Source: Hyphomonas polymorpha PS728
Lineage (GTDB): Bacteria; Pseudomonadota; Alphaproteobacteria; Caulobacterales; Hyphomonadaceae
Direction of reading: 5' to 3'
Assembly: GCF_000685315.1 (NCBI RefSeq)
Contig: NZ_ARYM01000018.1
Location: 17,561 to 81,560, forward strand
Length of the DNA: 64,000 bases
Shown: one piece after another, positions 9,244 through 18,890 of the stretch
How the letters are laid out: every line of letters starts with the position of its first letter
How positions within the stretch are numbered: the stretch's first letter is position 1
Notes under the pieces: generated by a model
Told to the model about the DNA's origin: nothing
Database searches by the model: none
What the model saw: only the letters and a program-made list of their open reading frames with translations
Program-made: the position numbers and the translations under genes

Positions 9244-9891
9244 TCAGAGCGCCGGAGCCTGCGTACCCCACACTTCCATGAGCCGCTGATCGCGCCCGCA
9301 GGCTTCCCGCATGCTGGCGTATTTCGAAGCGTTCTTCACATGGTAGTCCTGATAATGGTCGTCGGCAGGCCAGAAGACCGTCAGTGGACGGATTTCTGTG
9401 ACTACATCCTGGCCCAGCGCGCGCTGCGCACCGGACACGGTGGCAACTGCCGCATTCCGCTCGCTGCCCCCGGAAACGAAGATCGCGCTGCGGAACGGCT
9501 CGCCCTTGTCACAGAACTGGCCGGTATCGTCGGTAGGGTCGATGGTGCGCATGAAATTGGCCGCCAGGGTTTCGTAAGAAATCCGCGCCGGATCATAGGT
9601 AACCTTGACCGCTTCGTAATGTCCGGTTTCCCCGGATTCAACCTGCCTGTGGGTGGGGCGGTCAACGCTGCCGCCCGTATAGCCCACGACCGTCTCGATA
9701 ACGCCATTCATCTGGTCGAAATCAGCCTCGACACAGGCAAGGCATCCGCCGGCAAAAACCGCCGTCGCCACGCGAATCGGGGCGTCTTCGGCCCGGCGAT
9801 CCTCGACGCCTCCGCCAGACATGAACGCGATGCTCGAAGCGGCGAGCCCCGAAGCAATGGCAATAAGGACGGCGGGACGATTGGTAAGCAC
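9244..9891 (-). CDS. msrA: Peptide-methionine (S)-S-oxide reductase, membrane-anchored/exported form
   Basis: Reduces methionine-S-sulfoxide in proteins. An N-terminal hydrophobic stretch (~residues 8-24) points to export or anchoring, so it probably acts on envelope proteins. The catalytic core begins at VATAVFAGGCLACVEADFD: the nucleophilic cysteine of the GGC motif is kept, but the Phe-Trp pair that usually follows is Leu-Ala. YTGG, GHYEAVKVTYDP and the PADDHYQDYH stretch (usually AEDYHQDY) are also recognisable. The reading frame starts at GTG 9891 without a clear ribosome site, so an upstream or downstream start is possible. It is convergent with the glycosyltransferase and not obviously in an operon. 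The family call is firm; activity with the altered pocket is inferred. Confidence 0.88.
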   Translation of the reverse strand: MLTNRPAVLIAIASGLAASSIAFMSGGGVEDRRAEDAPIRVATAVFAGGCLACVEADFDQMNGVIETVVGYTGGSVDRPTHRQVESGETGHYEAVKVTYDPARISYETLAANFMRTIDPTDDTGQFCDKGEPFRSAIFVSGGSERNAAVATVSGAQRALGQDVVTEIRPLTVFWPADDHYQDYHVKNASKYASMREACGRDQRLMEVWGTQAPAL

Positions 9892-10041
9892 GCTGGACTG
9901 TTAACTCTTACTTTGCCGGCACCCGAAGGGGCACTTGTACACGGCAAATCCGAATTAGTTGCTACAGGCGGCACAAAAAAGGCATCAAATGCGTAATGCT
10001 GTATTTTATCCTGCGTATGTGACCTGATGCACACAAGGCAG

Positions 10042-12108
10042 TCAGGCGGGGTCTTCTGTCAGCACACGGACCCGCACCCGGCTGGACCGTCCGGCCCCAT
10101 CGACCGCCGTCACAAGATAAAAGCCCGGCTGATCCGGCCGCCAGACCGGCGCGCCGGCGTCATCGAGGCTCGCCGGCTGCCCGTCAATGAACCAGCTGAG
10201 CGCCCCCGCGCCCCGTCCGGCGAGCACAAAAGGCCGCGGCGCGCGCCCGTCCACCGTGCCCGCCCAGAGTTCAGCGCCTTGGGGCGGAAAGAGAATTTCC
10301 GGTGGCCGGTCGGTTGAGAAGGCACGCAGGGCGCCTTTTGACGGGGTCAGCGGCGCAGCGCTGAGGCGCAGCTCGCTGTCGCCATCGTCGCGCAGATGAT
10401 GTGCAGCGCGGTCAGCCATTTCGAAGAGGATGGGCAAAGCAATGTCGCGACCGGTCACGCCGGTGCGCGGGGCACCGTCTGCCCGGCCGACCCAGACAAT
10501 GATCACATGCTGTCCGGAAACCGCCGCCGCCCAGGCATCGCGGTAGCCATAGGAGGTGCCGGTCTTGAACGCGATCTGGGGCGCGTCCTGCGTCAGCTGG
10601 CCCGGCATACGGCCCTCCGGCGAAGGCGATCCTTGCAGGATACGGAGAATTTCGGCTGCGCTGGCCTCCCCCATCAGGCGGCGGCCGGGATCGGCCAGGC
10701 TCGCGCGTTCTTCCTCTGCGCGCCAGACCAGCGGCTTAGCCACCCCGCCATCGCCCAGCGCCGAATAGAGCACGGCCAGTTCGCGCGCAGTGAGCCCGGC
10801 GCCGCCCAGGGCAATCGCCAGACCGGCCGCCTGCCCCCTGGCGCCGGACACACGTGGCCGCGCGCCGGCAATCGCCAGCTGCGCCGAGAAACGTTCGGCG
10901 CCAACGCGGTCGAGCATCAGAACCGCCGGCACGTTCAGCGAATGCTGCAAAGCGTCGGAGACGCGAACATCGCCATGGAACATCCGGTCGAAATTCTCCG
11001 GCTGATATCCGGCAAAGCGGCTGGGCAAATCCTGAATGCGCGTATCTGCAGAGGCAGTGCCATCATCGAAGGCGAGCGCATAGATGAAGGGTTTGAGGGT
11101 CGAGCCGGGCGAGCGCGGACGGTTGGTGAGATCGAGCCACCCCCCCGCACGCTCCCGCGAGGCGGACCCGACGAGGGCGCGCACGGCGCGGGTCGGGACA
11201 TGCACGACGATGGCGGAGATCTGAACATCCGTCCCCTCAAGCTGCGCCCGCGTAAACGCGATGCGTTCCAGCTCCGCCTGCAGGGCGGCGTCCAGCGTCG
11301 AGCGGACATCCTCGCGCGGGCCGCTGGCCAGCACCGCGTCCGCCCCGTGCCAGGCGCGGTCCGGGAAATCGAGGCGCCGGGCTGGGATGGCGCTCGCGGC
11401 GACTTCCAGAACGTCATTTTCGGAGAAGACACCATAGCGGGCGAGCTTCTCTGCCACCCAGTCGCGCGCATGAGCGGCAAATGCCGGGCGGCGGTCCGGC
11501 CGGCGCACCTCGGGCGACTGCGGCAGGGCAATCAACAGGGCAATTTCGTCAGTAGACAGCCGGTCGGCCTCATGCCCGAAATAGCTCCAGCTGGCCGCGC
11601 GGACGCCTTCCAGGTTCCCGCCATAGGGCGTGAGCGAGAGATAGAGCTCAAGGATCTCTCGTTTGGAGAGGCGGCGCTCCAGCTGGTTTGCCCGCCAGAT
11701 CTCGATCAGCTTGGAGCCGGCATTGCGCGGGCGCGGCTCCAGCATCCTGGCGGTCTGCATGGTCAGGGTCGAGCCGCCCGAGACGATCTGCCCGGCTGCG
11801 GCACTGTCAAACGCGGCGCGCAGCAGGCCGAGCCAGTCCGTGCCGTGATGATCCCAGAAGCGCTTGTCTTCAACGCGGATCAGCGCATCGACAAAATCCG
11901 GGTCGATCTGGTCAAGGTCTACATCGAAGCGCCAGCGGCCATCCGGCGTGGGGAAGGCCCGCAGAGGTTTGCCGGCCCTATCCGTCACCAGCACGGAAAC
12001 GCCCCCCGCCCTTTCAAGGGGCGGAGGGAAGATCACGTCAATCAGCAGGACGGCCGCAATCAGCGCGGCCAGCCCGGCCAGGAGGCGTTTCGGCACATGC
12101 TGGCCCAA
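10042..12108 (-). CDS. pbpC: Penicillin-binding protein 1C, bifunctional glycosyltransferase/transpeptidase
   Basis: Polymerises and cross-links peptidoglycan in the periplasm. Domains in order: an N-terminal membrane anchor (~residues 8-25), a GT51 glycosyltransferase (~55-225, with VEDKRFWDHHGTDWLG and GGSTLTMQTARML), a transpeptidase (~285-570) with the SxxK motif in GSTLKPF and the KTG motif in FKTGTSYGYRDAWA, and a C-terminal PBP1C-type domain (~600-685). The 688-residue length is a little below that of E. coli PbpC (770). It follows the alpha-2-macroglobulin gene by 16 nt; the pair is a well-known conserved operon. The frame opens with TTG 12108, which has GGAGGG 5 nt upstream; GTG 12096 is an alternative. 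Confidence 0.93.
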   Translation of the reverse strand: MGQHVPKRLLAGLAALIAAVLLIDVIFPPPLERAGGVSVLVTDRAGKPLRAFPTPDGRWRFDVDLDQIDPDFVDALIRVEDKRFWDHHGTDWLGLLRAAFDSAAAGQIVSGGSTLTMQTARMLEPRPRNAGSKLIEIWRANQLERRLSKREILELYLSLTPYGGNLEGVRAASWSYFGHEADRLSTDEIALLIALPQSPEVRRPDRRPAFAAHARDWVAEKLARYGVFSENDVLEVAASAIPARRLDFPDRAWHGADAVLASGPREDVRSTLDAALQAELERIAFTRAQLEGTDVQISAIVVHVPTRAVRALVGSASRERAGGWLDLTNRPRSPGSTLKPFIYALAFDDGTASADTRIQDLPSRFAGYQPENFDRMFHGDVRVSDALQHSLNVPAVLMLDRVGAERFSAQLAIAGARPRVSGARGQAAGLAIALGGAGLTARELAVLYSALGDGGVAKPLVWRAEEERASLADPGRRLMGEASAAEILRILQGSPSPEGRMPGQLTQDAPQIAFKTGTSYGYRDAWAAAVSGQHVIIVWVGRADGAPRTGVTGRDIALPILFEMADRAAHHLRDDGDSELRLSAAPLTPSKGALRAFSTDRPPEILFPPQGAELWAGTVDGRAPRPFVLAGRGAGALSWFIDGQPASLDDAGAPVWRPDQPGFYLVTAVDGAGRSSRVRVRVLTEDPA

Positions 12109-12124
12109 ACGACCCTCCCTCCGG

Positions 12125-15100
12125 TCAGCGTCCGCCGGCTGCGCCCTGCGCGGCGAGCACGGTCACACGGCCGGGCGCCGAACGGGCGAAGACGTCGGGG
12201 CGGTACATATCTTCGGCCACAACACCGGGGATGGCAAAGCTGCCCGGGCTGACGGCGCGAACGACATAGGCAAGCGTCACCGGATTCTCGGTCACATCGA
12301 TCGCCGCCACGAAGCGGTCATCCTGGGACTGAGAGCTTTGCGGCCGGGCGATTTCGCCCAGGAAACCGAAGGCCCCGGCGCGTACCCGGTCTTCTCCCGT
12401 CCGCCAGTCATACTCCACCAGGCGCCCATCTGCCGGGCGCAGGATCGCCTCGATCTCGAAGCCGGCCGGCAATAGGTCTGCCACGATGACCGGGTTCACG
12501 CGGCGCTCCTCCGGCGTGATGGTCAGGGCCACGACGACGCGCTCGCCCTGACGGATCTGGTCAAGCTGCATCTGCCCACCGCCCAGACCATAGAAGCGCT
12601 TGTCGACGCTGAGCTTGGACGAGGCGGCAGGCGGCGGCGCCGACGGGGCCCCGGTCACCAGCACGGTGCGGAAGAGAGGCGTATCGCCGCCGAGGCGGAG
12701 ACTGACGCCGCTGCGGGCCTGGGCTTCGGTCAGGCTGTACTGACGCTGATTGTCATTGCCCGTGCCGAGCCCTTCGGCCTTCACTTGAACATTGGTTTCG
12801 CCCTTGCCGAGGCTGTTCACAGCAAGGAGAAGATAGGCCTTCTCCTGCGTCGTCAGACTGGGCGCATCGGGCACGTCCTTGCCGAGACGCTCGCCGAGAC
12901 GGCCCACAACATCCGGGAGCTGAGCTTCGCCGGCGAGGGCCACGATGGCGGCCAGATCGCGCAGCGGGGTCTGATAATAATCGCCCGTATTGCGATAGCC
13001 GAGCTTCTGCTCCGCAGACTTGAACGCTGAGGCGGCGCGTGCCCGGTCGCCAAGATAGGCCAGGCCTGCCCCGATATGGGCACGGGCCAGAGGGCTCTCG
13101 ATATTGCTCAGTTCCCGGTCATGCAGATAGCGCAGGCGGGAGATGTCGGCCTCGCCAGCCTTGGCCAGCACATACAGCGCATAGGCCGAGGAGCGGTACA
13201 TCATCTGCTGTACGCTGTCGTTGGAATAGCGGCTTTCATACACATCGGTGTCGTAGCCATAGACGCGCCAGGTGTCCCCGGTGGCCACCGTGCGCAGCGC
13301 GCCATAGGCCCGCGTCAGGGCTTCTTCCGGCACGGCATAGCCTGCCTCCTTGGCGCGGAAAACGAAATCCGTCGCATAGGCGCCGAGCCAGGGGCTGGCA
13401 TAGCCATCCCCTTCCCGCCACAGACCGAACGCGCCGTCCGCCCCCTGACGGTTCAGCACGGTGTTCACCGCAGTCTGAATCTTGTCGCGCGGATTGTCCC
13501 GCGCCTCCCTGGCGCCCATCGAGACGAGTTGTTCCGAATAGAGCAGCGGCACGGCGCGGCTGGTGATCTGCTCGGTGCATCCATAGGGATAGCGGTCGAG
13601 CGAGGCATAAAGCGTCGGCGCATCAATCGGCAGCGGCGAGAAGCCAACCGATATTTCTGCAGACCCTGGCACAAAGCCGGCTAGCGCCGCCTGGCTGATC
13701 GAGAAGGTCTCACCCGGCCGCATCAGCTGCGTGGTGGCCCGCGTTACCGGCAGGTAGGGCGAGCGCGTCTGGATTTCATAGGTCCGGTCGGTCTTGTAAT
13801 TATCCGGGCCGCTGACATTCAGGCTGAGGCTTGAAATACCTTCACCCGAGGCCGAGACGCGCACCGGAATGTCCGCGCGCTGACCTTTCTGCAGGGTGCG
13901 CATCAGGGCTGCCTCAGCCACGCTGATCTGGCCGGTTCCGGCAACCCGCGCATTGAACTGGCCGCTGGCAAGCTCGACGTTATCGATGCTGGCGGTGATG
14001 ATCGCCTCATCCCCCGGCGCCAGGAAGCGCGGCATGACCAGGTCGGCCGGTGCGCGGTCACGCACGGTCATCTTCTTGTCGGCAGACCCAACCCCGGCTT
14101 TCGACCAGGCCACCGCCATGATCCGCAGCTGGCCGTTGAATTCGGGGATATCAAGACGAATGCGCGCCTTGCCCGAGCGGCCAACCTCGACGAGGCCGGA
14201 ATAGAGCACGACCGACTTCACCGGAACAACCGAGAGCCCTTCCCCGCCAAGCTGGTCGCCACCGGAGCGAACCTCTGCAGGCATGCCGAGATTGGGATCA
14301 AGCAGGCGCCCGTAATCGTCATAGAGCTCCACGCCGAGCGCCTTGCGGCCAAAATAATGGGCCACCGGATCGGGCGACTTGAACTTGGTAAGTTGCAGGA
14401 TGCCTTCGTCCACGGCGGCCACAGTCAGGAAGACCGGTTCGCGCGGCCCGCCCTTGATGTCGACCTCCACCACCTGCTCCGCGCGGGGACGGGCAAGGTC
14501 AGGCGAATTGATCGTCAGGGCAAAGGTGCGCGCGGCCATATCCACCGGCACATGGGCAATGCCCACGGCGCGGCGCGGCTTTGCCCGCAGGACCGGATCA
14601 CGGCCCGAATAGACCGTCACCATGACATAGGCGCCCTCACCCCATTCTTCCGTAACCGGAAGGGTGATGCGGGTGCCCGACGCGCTGACGGCCAGGTTCT
14701 GAACCGACAGCACACGGTCTGTAGCGACGACGACCTGCGCCTGGCCGTCATAGGGCGGCAGGATCGTCAGCTCGGCATTCTGGCCCACTTTAGGGGTCTT
14801 CTCGGCGGCGACAACCTTCACGCGGTCGGGCGCTTCGGTGCCGTCCGCGCTCGTCCAGCCGCCCCAGCCGACATAGAAGCTGGTAGAGGCGCCGACCGAC
14901 GCATTCGCGCCCTGGCCCTCGACGACGAGTTCATGGCTACCCCAGTCGAGCGCGGGCACCTTGATCTCGGCCGTGCCGCCCGCAGGCGTGTTGACGACGC
15001 CCTCATTCACCTTGGTGACCGTGCGCGACCGGCGCCAGTTCCAGCTGTCGCCTTCCCTGTACCAGTCATAATGGAAGTCCACCTGCAGCACTTTCCAGCT

Positions 15101-17122
15101 GAGCCGCTGGGCCGAGGCCTGACCATCAGCATTCACAGCGACGACTTCGAATTTCGCTTCGCCGCCTTCCTGCACAGAGCTGTCAAAGCCCGGCTTCAGG
15201 CCGACATAGAGGTTCTCCGGCCGGTAGGGCACGCGGACACTTTCGGACACGGCGCGGCCACCGGGCTCCAGCACGCTGACAACCGTATTGAGGCGCAGCG
15301 GAATACCGGAATTGGAGCCAGCCGTGCCGGGCGACAGGCGCACCAGCGCCTTGCCCGCGCCATCGGTGGTCACGTCGTCAAATTCGAGGATCTGCTGCTC
15401 GAACGTCTGGTCATGGCGGCCATAGGTGAAGCCCTCAAACGCCTTGAAGGGTTTGGGGTCGGGCTCCATCCGCGCTTCGGTTTTCACCGTCAGGCCCGCG
15501 CCGGGCGCGCCATAGAGGAAGCGGGCGGCAATATCGACCGGGCGCGTGGCGCCCGCCTTCATTGGCTTTTCCTGATCGACGGTCACATCCACCGCAATGC
15601 GCTGAGGCACGAAATCCTCGACCGCAAAACGCATCTCACCCGCAGGCGCCTCGAGACCGTCGATCTCGATGCTGGCGCGCCATTCGCCGCGCGAGGCACC
15701 GCGCGGAACTGCGAAGCTCTGGGTCACCGCGCCGGATTTGGGATCGGTGAACCGGGTCTTGGAGGCGACAAGCCCGTTCGGGCGATAGATCACGAGATGG
15801 CCATTGCGGCCGGTAACCTGGCGGCCGGCCCGGTCACGCAGCATCGCCGTCAGCTCGACCGTTTCGCCCGGGCGGTAGATACCGCGATCGGAATAGACAT
15901 AAGCGTCCACCGGGCCGGGCGTGCGCCGCCCGCCAACGGTGTATTCGGAGAGGTCCACCGGCGACCGGTTGAGATCGAGCGCGGCGAGTTCGCCCCTCGC
16001 ATTGGTCGCAACGACCAGCCGGGGCGCCATTGTGCCCTTGCCGCTCATCAGCGGCTTGTCGAATGAAATGCGGCCGGAAGAATCCGGCTTCTTCTCAGCC
16101 AGAACCGTGTTGTTGGACGCGATCAGCTGGACGGTGGCATCGCTGACAGTCTTGCCATCCTTCAGGGAGCGGAGGGTCACGTCGAGCCCCTGCTCTCCAT
16201 AATAGGCTGTCAGCGCCAGATCGGTCAGCAGGATCCAGCGGCCAGAGGCGGCGGCCGGGCCTTCGCTATCAGTGATCTTGGCGGCATCTTCAACGCGGAC
16301 GAAATACGCGCCGGGCTTCATCGGGCCGACAACATCCTGCAGCGGAAACACCGTGATGACGGGCGCGTTCTGGACATTGGCCACATCCATCTTTCCGGTG
16401 AAGATTTCCTCGCCCACATCTTCCGGCGAGTCTTCTCCCCAAAGCCAGGACCATTGACCCTGCCGGGTCGTCTGCCCTTCGCTGACATTCTTGAACACGA
16501 TGGCGCGGTCGTTGATACGGGTGACGGTGACTTTCACCTCATCGACGTTCACCGTTTCCACCGGCAGGCCGTCGGCATTCTCGCGGGGAAGGATCACGCC
16601 CGTGCCCTTGAAGCCGACAAAGGCGGGCCGGTCTGCAAAGTCGATCGGGACTGTTTCGCCGCGCTTCAGGGTGCGGCCGTCCGCGGCGGGGAGACCGGCG
16701 AGGATGGTGGCGGTGCGGCTGGTGCCGAAGGCGAGACCGCCGACGCACAGTTCGCGGCCTTCCACGGTGAGGGCGGCGCGGAAAGAGGGGCGGAACTCGA
16801 CATAGGGAGAATAGTCGGTCTGCGGATCAAGGGCGGCAGAAAAGACAAAACAGGCAAGAGGTTGCTCGGTCGAGGTATCGATCCGGTAGCGGAAATAGGA
16901 GAAATCCTGCGTCTCGGCTTCCCGGGCCTTGCGGCGGGCTTCCTCGCGTTTGCGGGCAGCAACCTGGTCAGACGGAGAGCGTTCGACCATCACGGTGGCA
17001 TCAGCGTCTTCATCCGCCGTCTTGCCGGTCTGAGAGCCGCCACATGCGGCGAGACCTGCCAAAAGCAGAGAAAAAACAACCGTCTTGAGACCCTTAAGAG
17101 TCCCGCGAGCCTGCAATGCCAT
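12125..17122 (-). CDS. Bacterial alpha-2-macroglobulin lipoprotein
   Basis: A 1665-residue periplasmic protease trap. A signal peptide ends in the lipobox LAAC, giving a lipidated cysteine at ~residue 27. Repeated beta-sandwich (MG) domains fill most of the length, and the thioester motif CTEQ in YPYGCTEQITSR is intact at ~residue 1182. The alpha-helical thioester domain follows to ~1450, and a final MG/receptor-like domain closes the protein. Family knowledge: the thioester covalently captures attacking proteases after bait cleavage, and partner PBP1C repairs the damaged wall. The gene is the first of the A2M-pbpC pair, with GGAGG 8 nt before ATG 17122. The long form resembles E. coli YfhM. 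Confidence 0.93.
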   Translation of the reverse strand: MALQARGTLKGLKTVVFSLLLAGLAACGGSQTGKTADEDADATVMVERSPSDQVAARKREEARRKAREAETQDFSYFRYRIDTSTEQPLACFVFSAALDPQTDYSPYVEFRPSFRAALTVEGRELCVGGLAFGTSRTATILAGLPAADGRTLKRGETVPIDFADRPAFVGFKGTGVILPRENADGLPVETVNVDEVKVTVTRINDRAIVFKNVSEGQTTRQGQWSWLWGEDSPEDVGEEIFTGKMDVANVQNAPVITVFPLQDVVGPMKPGAYFVRVEDAAKITDSEGPAAASGRWILLTDLALTAYYGEQGLDVTLRSLKDGKTVSDATVQLIASNNTVLAEKKPDSSGRISFDKPLMSGKGTMAPRLVVATNARGELAALDLNRSPVDLSEYTVGGRRTPGPVDAYVYSDRGIYRPGETVELTAMLRDRAGRQVTGRNGHLVIYRPNGLVASKTRFTDPKSGAVTQSFAVPRGASRGEWRASIEIDGLEAPAGEMRFAVEDFVPQRIAVDVTVDQEKPMKAGATRPVDIAARFLYGAPGAGLTVKTEARMEPDPKPFKAFEGFTYGRHDQTFEQQILEFDDVTTDGAGKALVRLSPGTAGSNSGIPLRLNTVVSVLEPGGRAVSESVRVPYRPENLYVGLKPGFDSSVQEGGEAKFEVVAVNADGQASAQRLSWKVLQVDFHYDWYREGDSWNWRRSRTVTKVNEGVVNTPAGGTAEIKVPALDWGSHELVVEGQGANASVGASTSFYVGWGGWTSADGTEAPDRVKVVAAEKTPKVGQNAELTILPPYDGQAQVVVATDRVLSVQNLAVSASGTRITLPVTEEWGEGAYVMVTVYSGRDPVLRAKPRRAVGIAHVPVDMAARTFALTINSPDLARPRAEQVVEVDIKGGPREPVFLTVAAVDEGILQLTKFKSPDPVAHYFGRKALGVELYDDYGRLLDPNLGMPAEVRSGGDQLGGEGLSVVPVKSVVLYSGLVEVGRSGKARIRLDIPEFNGQLRIMAVAWSKAGVGSADKKMTVRDRAPADLVMPRFLAPGDEAIITASIDNVELASGQFNARVAGTGQISVAEAALMRTLQKGQRADIPVRVSASGEGISSLSLNVSGPDNYKTDRTYEIQTRSPYLPVTRATTQLMRPGETFSISQAALAGFVPGSAEISVGFSPLPIDAPTLYASLDRYPYGCTEQITSRAVPLLYSEQLVSMGAREARDNPRDKIQTAVNTVLNRQGADGAFGLWREGDGYASPWLGAYATDFVFRAKEAGYAVPEEALTRAYGALRTVATGDTWRVYGYDTDVYESRYSNDSVQQMMYRSSAYALYVLAKAGEADISRLRYLHDRELSNIESPLARAHIGAGLAYLGDRARAASAFKSAEQKLGYRNTGDYYQTPLRDLAAIVALAGEAQLPDVVGRLGERLGKDVPDAPSLTTQEKAYLLLAVNSLGKGETNVQVKAEGLGTGNDNQRQYSLTEAQARSGVSLRLGGDTPLFRTVLVTGAPSAPPPAASSKLSVDKRFYGLGGGQMQLDQIRQGERVVVALTITPEERRVNPVIVADLLPAGFEIEAILRPADGRLVEYDWRTGEDRVRAGAFGFLGEIARPQSSQSQDDRFVAAIDVTENPVTLAYVVRAVSPGSFAIPGVVAEDMYRPDVFARSAPGRVTVLAAQGAAGGR

Positions 17123-17209
17123 GAATACGTCCTCCGAAGTCCGCCCACCTCACCTTACACCCGATAAGGTCGGCGCCAACAGGGCGCGAATGCGGCTAAG
17201 GCGCGAAAA

Positions 17210-18073
17210 TCAGGGAAATATTTTGTCGGACTCTGCGGCCAGAATCGCGGCGAGGCCCTCCCGGTACGTCGGATAGGCCGGGCGCCAGCCCAGGGCGGCC
17301 TTGGCGCGCGTATTGGAGACGCGCTTACACTCGGCATAAAAACTCGCTGCCATGGGAGATAGGTCTGCGTCCTCAAACGCAATTTCCGGCGGAGGGGCGA
17401 CGCCAAGCAACTCAGCGGCATAGGTGATGACATCCTGTGGCGGGGCGGGCAGCTCGTCACAAAGATGAAAAACCCCCGTAACTTCAGGGCAAAGCATCAG
17501 CGCCTCCAGGCCTGAAGCGATGTCATCGACATGCACACGGGAGAACACCTGGCCTTCTTTCACAACGCGGCGGGCGGTGCCATCACGCAGACGGTCGAAG
17601 GTAGACCGGCCGGGTCCGTAGATGCCCGGCAGGCGGACAAGGCGGGCCTTGCCCCCCGTCAGCGCCTGCCATTGTCCTTCAGCTTTCACCCGCGCCGCGC
17701 CCCTTGGCGAGGCCGGCGAAACCGGGCTCCACTCGGTCACCCAGCCGCCTTTCATGTCCCCATAGACGCCCGTTGTGGACAGGTAGGTGACACTTTCGGA
17801 CAAATCCAGGCAGGTTGCGGCGGCCAGCGCGGCCGGGCAGCCCTCCTTGCCGGGCGGCAGGGTGACCAGCCAGTGCGCGCCCGGCGGTATGTCCACCGGC
17901 CCCTCCCCCGGCCAGACCTGCGCCGCGATGCCCCGCGCCCGGAGCGCGGCAGCCTTGGCCTCGCTGCGGACGGTTCCGGCGACCTGCCAGCCTGCTGCCA
18001 TCAGGCGGCTGGCCAACTGCTGGGCAGAGTAGCCAAGTCCGAAAACAAACAGCAGAGATGGCTGAGATGTCAT
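17210..18073 (-). CDS. NAD(P)-dependent SDR/epimerase-family protein (YeeZ-like)
   Basis: A 287-residue Rossmann-fold protein beginning LFVFGLGYSAQQLASRL, a variant GxGxxxxxL dinucleotide-binding site. STTGVYGD with the catalytic-type Tyr (~residue 101) follows, then GIYGPGRSTFD and a VHVDDIASGL stretch seen in extended or atypical SDRs. The closest recognisable type is the YeeZ/'SDR family oxidoreductase' group, whose substrate is unknown. It lies downstream of the A2M gene's 5' end on the same strand, 87 nt away, but is transcribed ahead of it, so it could lead an SDR-A2M-pbpC transcript. The start at 18073 begins MTSQPSLLFVFG. Confidence 0.75.
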   Translation of the reverse strand: MTSQPSLLFVFGLGYSAQQLASRLMAAGWQVAGTVRSEAKAAALRARGIAAQVWPGEGPVDIPPGAHWLVTLPPGKEGCPAALAAATCLDLSESVTYLSTTGVYGDMKGGWVTEWSPVSPASPRGAARVKAEGQWQALTGGKARLVRLPGIYGPGRSTFDRLRDGTARRVVKEGQVFSRVHVDDIASGLEALMLCPEVTGVFHLCDELPAPPQDVITYAAELLGVAPPPEIAFEDADLSPMAASFYAECKRVSNTRAKAALGWRPAYPTYREGLAAILAAESDKIFP

Positions 18074-18136
18074 TTGCCAAGGGTGCTCCGATTGCGCCTA
18101 AGAACAATGAGATAGAGGCTTTGGAGTGTCCTGCCC

Positions 18137-18793
18137 ATGTCGCTGATTGCCATGGCCGCCGGTGCGGCGCTTTTCCTGCAGCAGAATGCCGGCGCCGAGT
18201 TTGCCGCTGCTGAAGCCAGACGGCTGGAAGCTTGCGTAGCCAAGATCGAGCGGACGCCGGAAGAGGCCTATGAGGATGGCCTGGCCTGGACCTTTGAAGG
18301 CAACCGCCCCGGCGCGCGCCAGTGTACCGCGCTCGCCCTGATTGCCCTTGGCAGCGTGGAAGAAGGCGCCGTGCGGCTGGAAAACCTCTCGATGTCGAGC
18401 GATGGCGGCACGATGGAGCAGCGCGCGGTGTATCTTTCACAGGCGGGCAATGCCTGGCTGCAGATCGGCGCGGCAGAGGCGGCGGCCGTTTCCTTCTCCG
18501 AAGCGCTGAAACTGGCACCAGGCGAGAACGACCTGCTGCTCGACCGGGCAACGGCCTATATGCTGATCGACAAATGGGATGAGGCGCTGGTGGATCTCAA
18601 CACCGCCATTGCCAACGAGCCTGGCGACGCGATTGCCCACCAGATGCGCGCCGAAGTTCACCTCAACAAGGACGCGCTCGACCTCGCCCTGAAGGATGTT
18701 GAAACCTCCATGGCCGCCGACCCGAAGAATATCGACACCCTGCTGGTGCGGGGACGTGTGCGGGAAGCCATGCGGATCAAGGCGGGGAACTGA
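18137..18793 (+). CDS. Exported TPR-repeat protein
   Basis: A 218-residue protein starting with a short hydrophobic segment (MSLIAMAAGAALFLQ), probably a signal peptide or anchor. Three to four TPR-like helix pairs follow (clear examples at ~100-200: AWLQIGAAEAAAVSFSEALK, AYMLIDKWDEALVDLNTAI and LNKDALDLALKDVETSM). TPR units bind partner proteins; the partner here is unknown. It is divergent from the SDR gene and convergent with the M17 aminopeptidase. The start is ATG 18137 with GGAG 11 nt upstream. No catalytic motif is visible. Confidence 0.72.
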   Translation: MSLIAMAAGAALFLQQNAGAEFAAAEARRLEACVAKIERTPEEAYEDGLAWTFEGNRPGARQCTALALIALGSVEEGAVRLENLSMSSDGGTMEQRAVYLSQAGNAWLQIGAAEAAAVSFSEALKLAPGENDLLLDRATAYMLIDKWDEALVDLNTAIANEPGDAIAHQMRAEVHLNKDALDLALKDVETSMAADPKNIDTLLVRGRVREAMRIKAGN

Positions 18794-18806
18794 GCCCTCC
18801 GCCCCT

Positions 18807-18850
18807 TCCGGTTTCTGCAGAAGTGTGGCCGTCGGCAGTGACAAACCGGA
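18807..18850. terminator. Inverted repeat between convergent genes
   Basis: TCCGGTTT (18807-18814) is complementary to AAACCGGA (18843-18850), with an inner CTGC/GCAG pair (18815-18818 and 18835-18838) and a small asymmetric bulge. It lies in the 97-nt gap between the TPR gene and the aminopeptidase gene. No T run follows on either strand, so a terminator role is only likely by position. Confidence 0.4.
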
Positions 18851-18890
18851 GAGGCCGGAAGTTCAACCGGCCAACCGGAATGCGGCGGAA

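Noticed and set aside
10396..12252. 618-codon plus-strand open frame opposite pbpC
   Set aside because: Antisense to a gene with intact SxxK and KTG motifs; no signal of its own.
14357..16066. 569-codon plus-strand open frame opposite the A2M gene
   Set aside because: It is the antisense shadow of a gene with clear domains; the composition (His/Arg/Gly-rich) is typical of such shadows.
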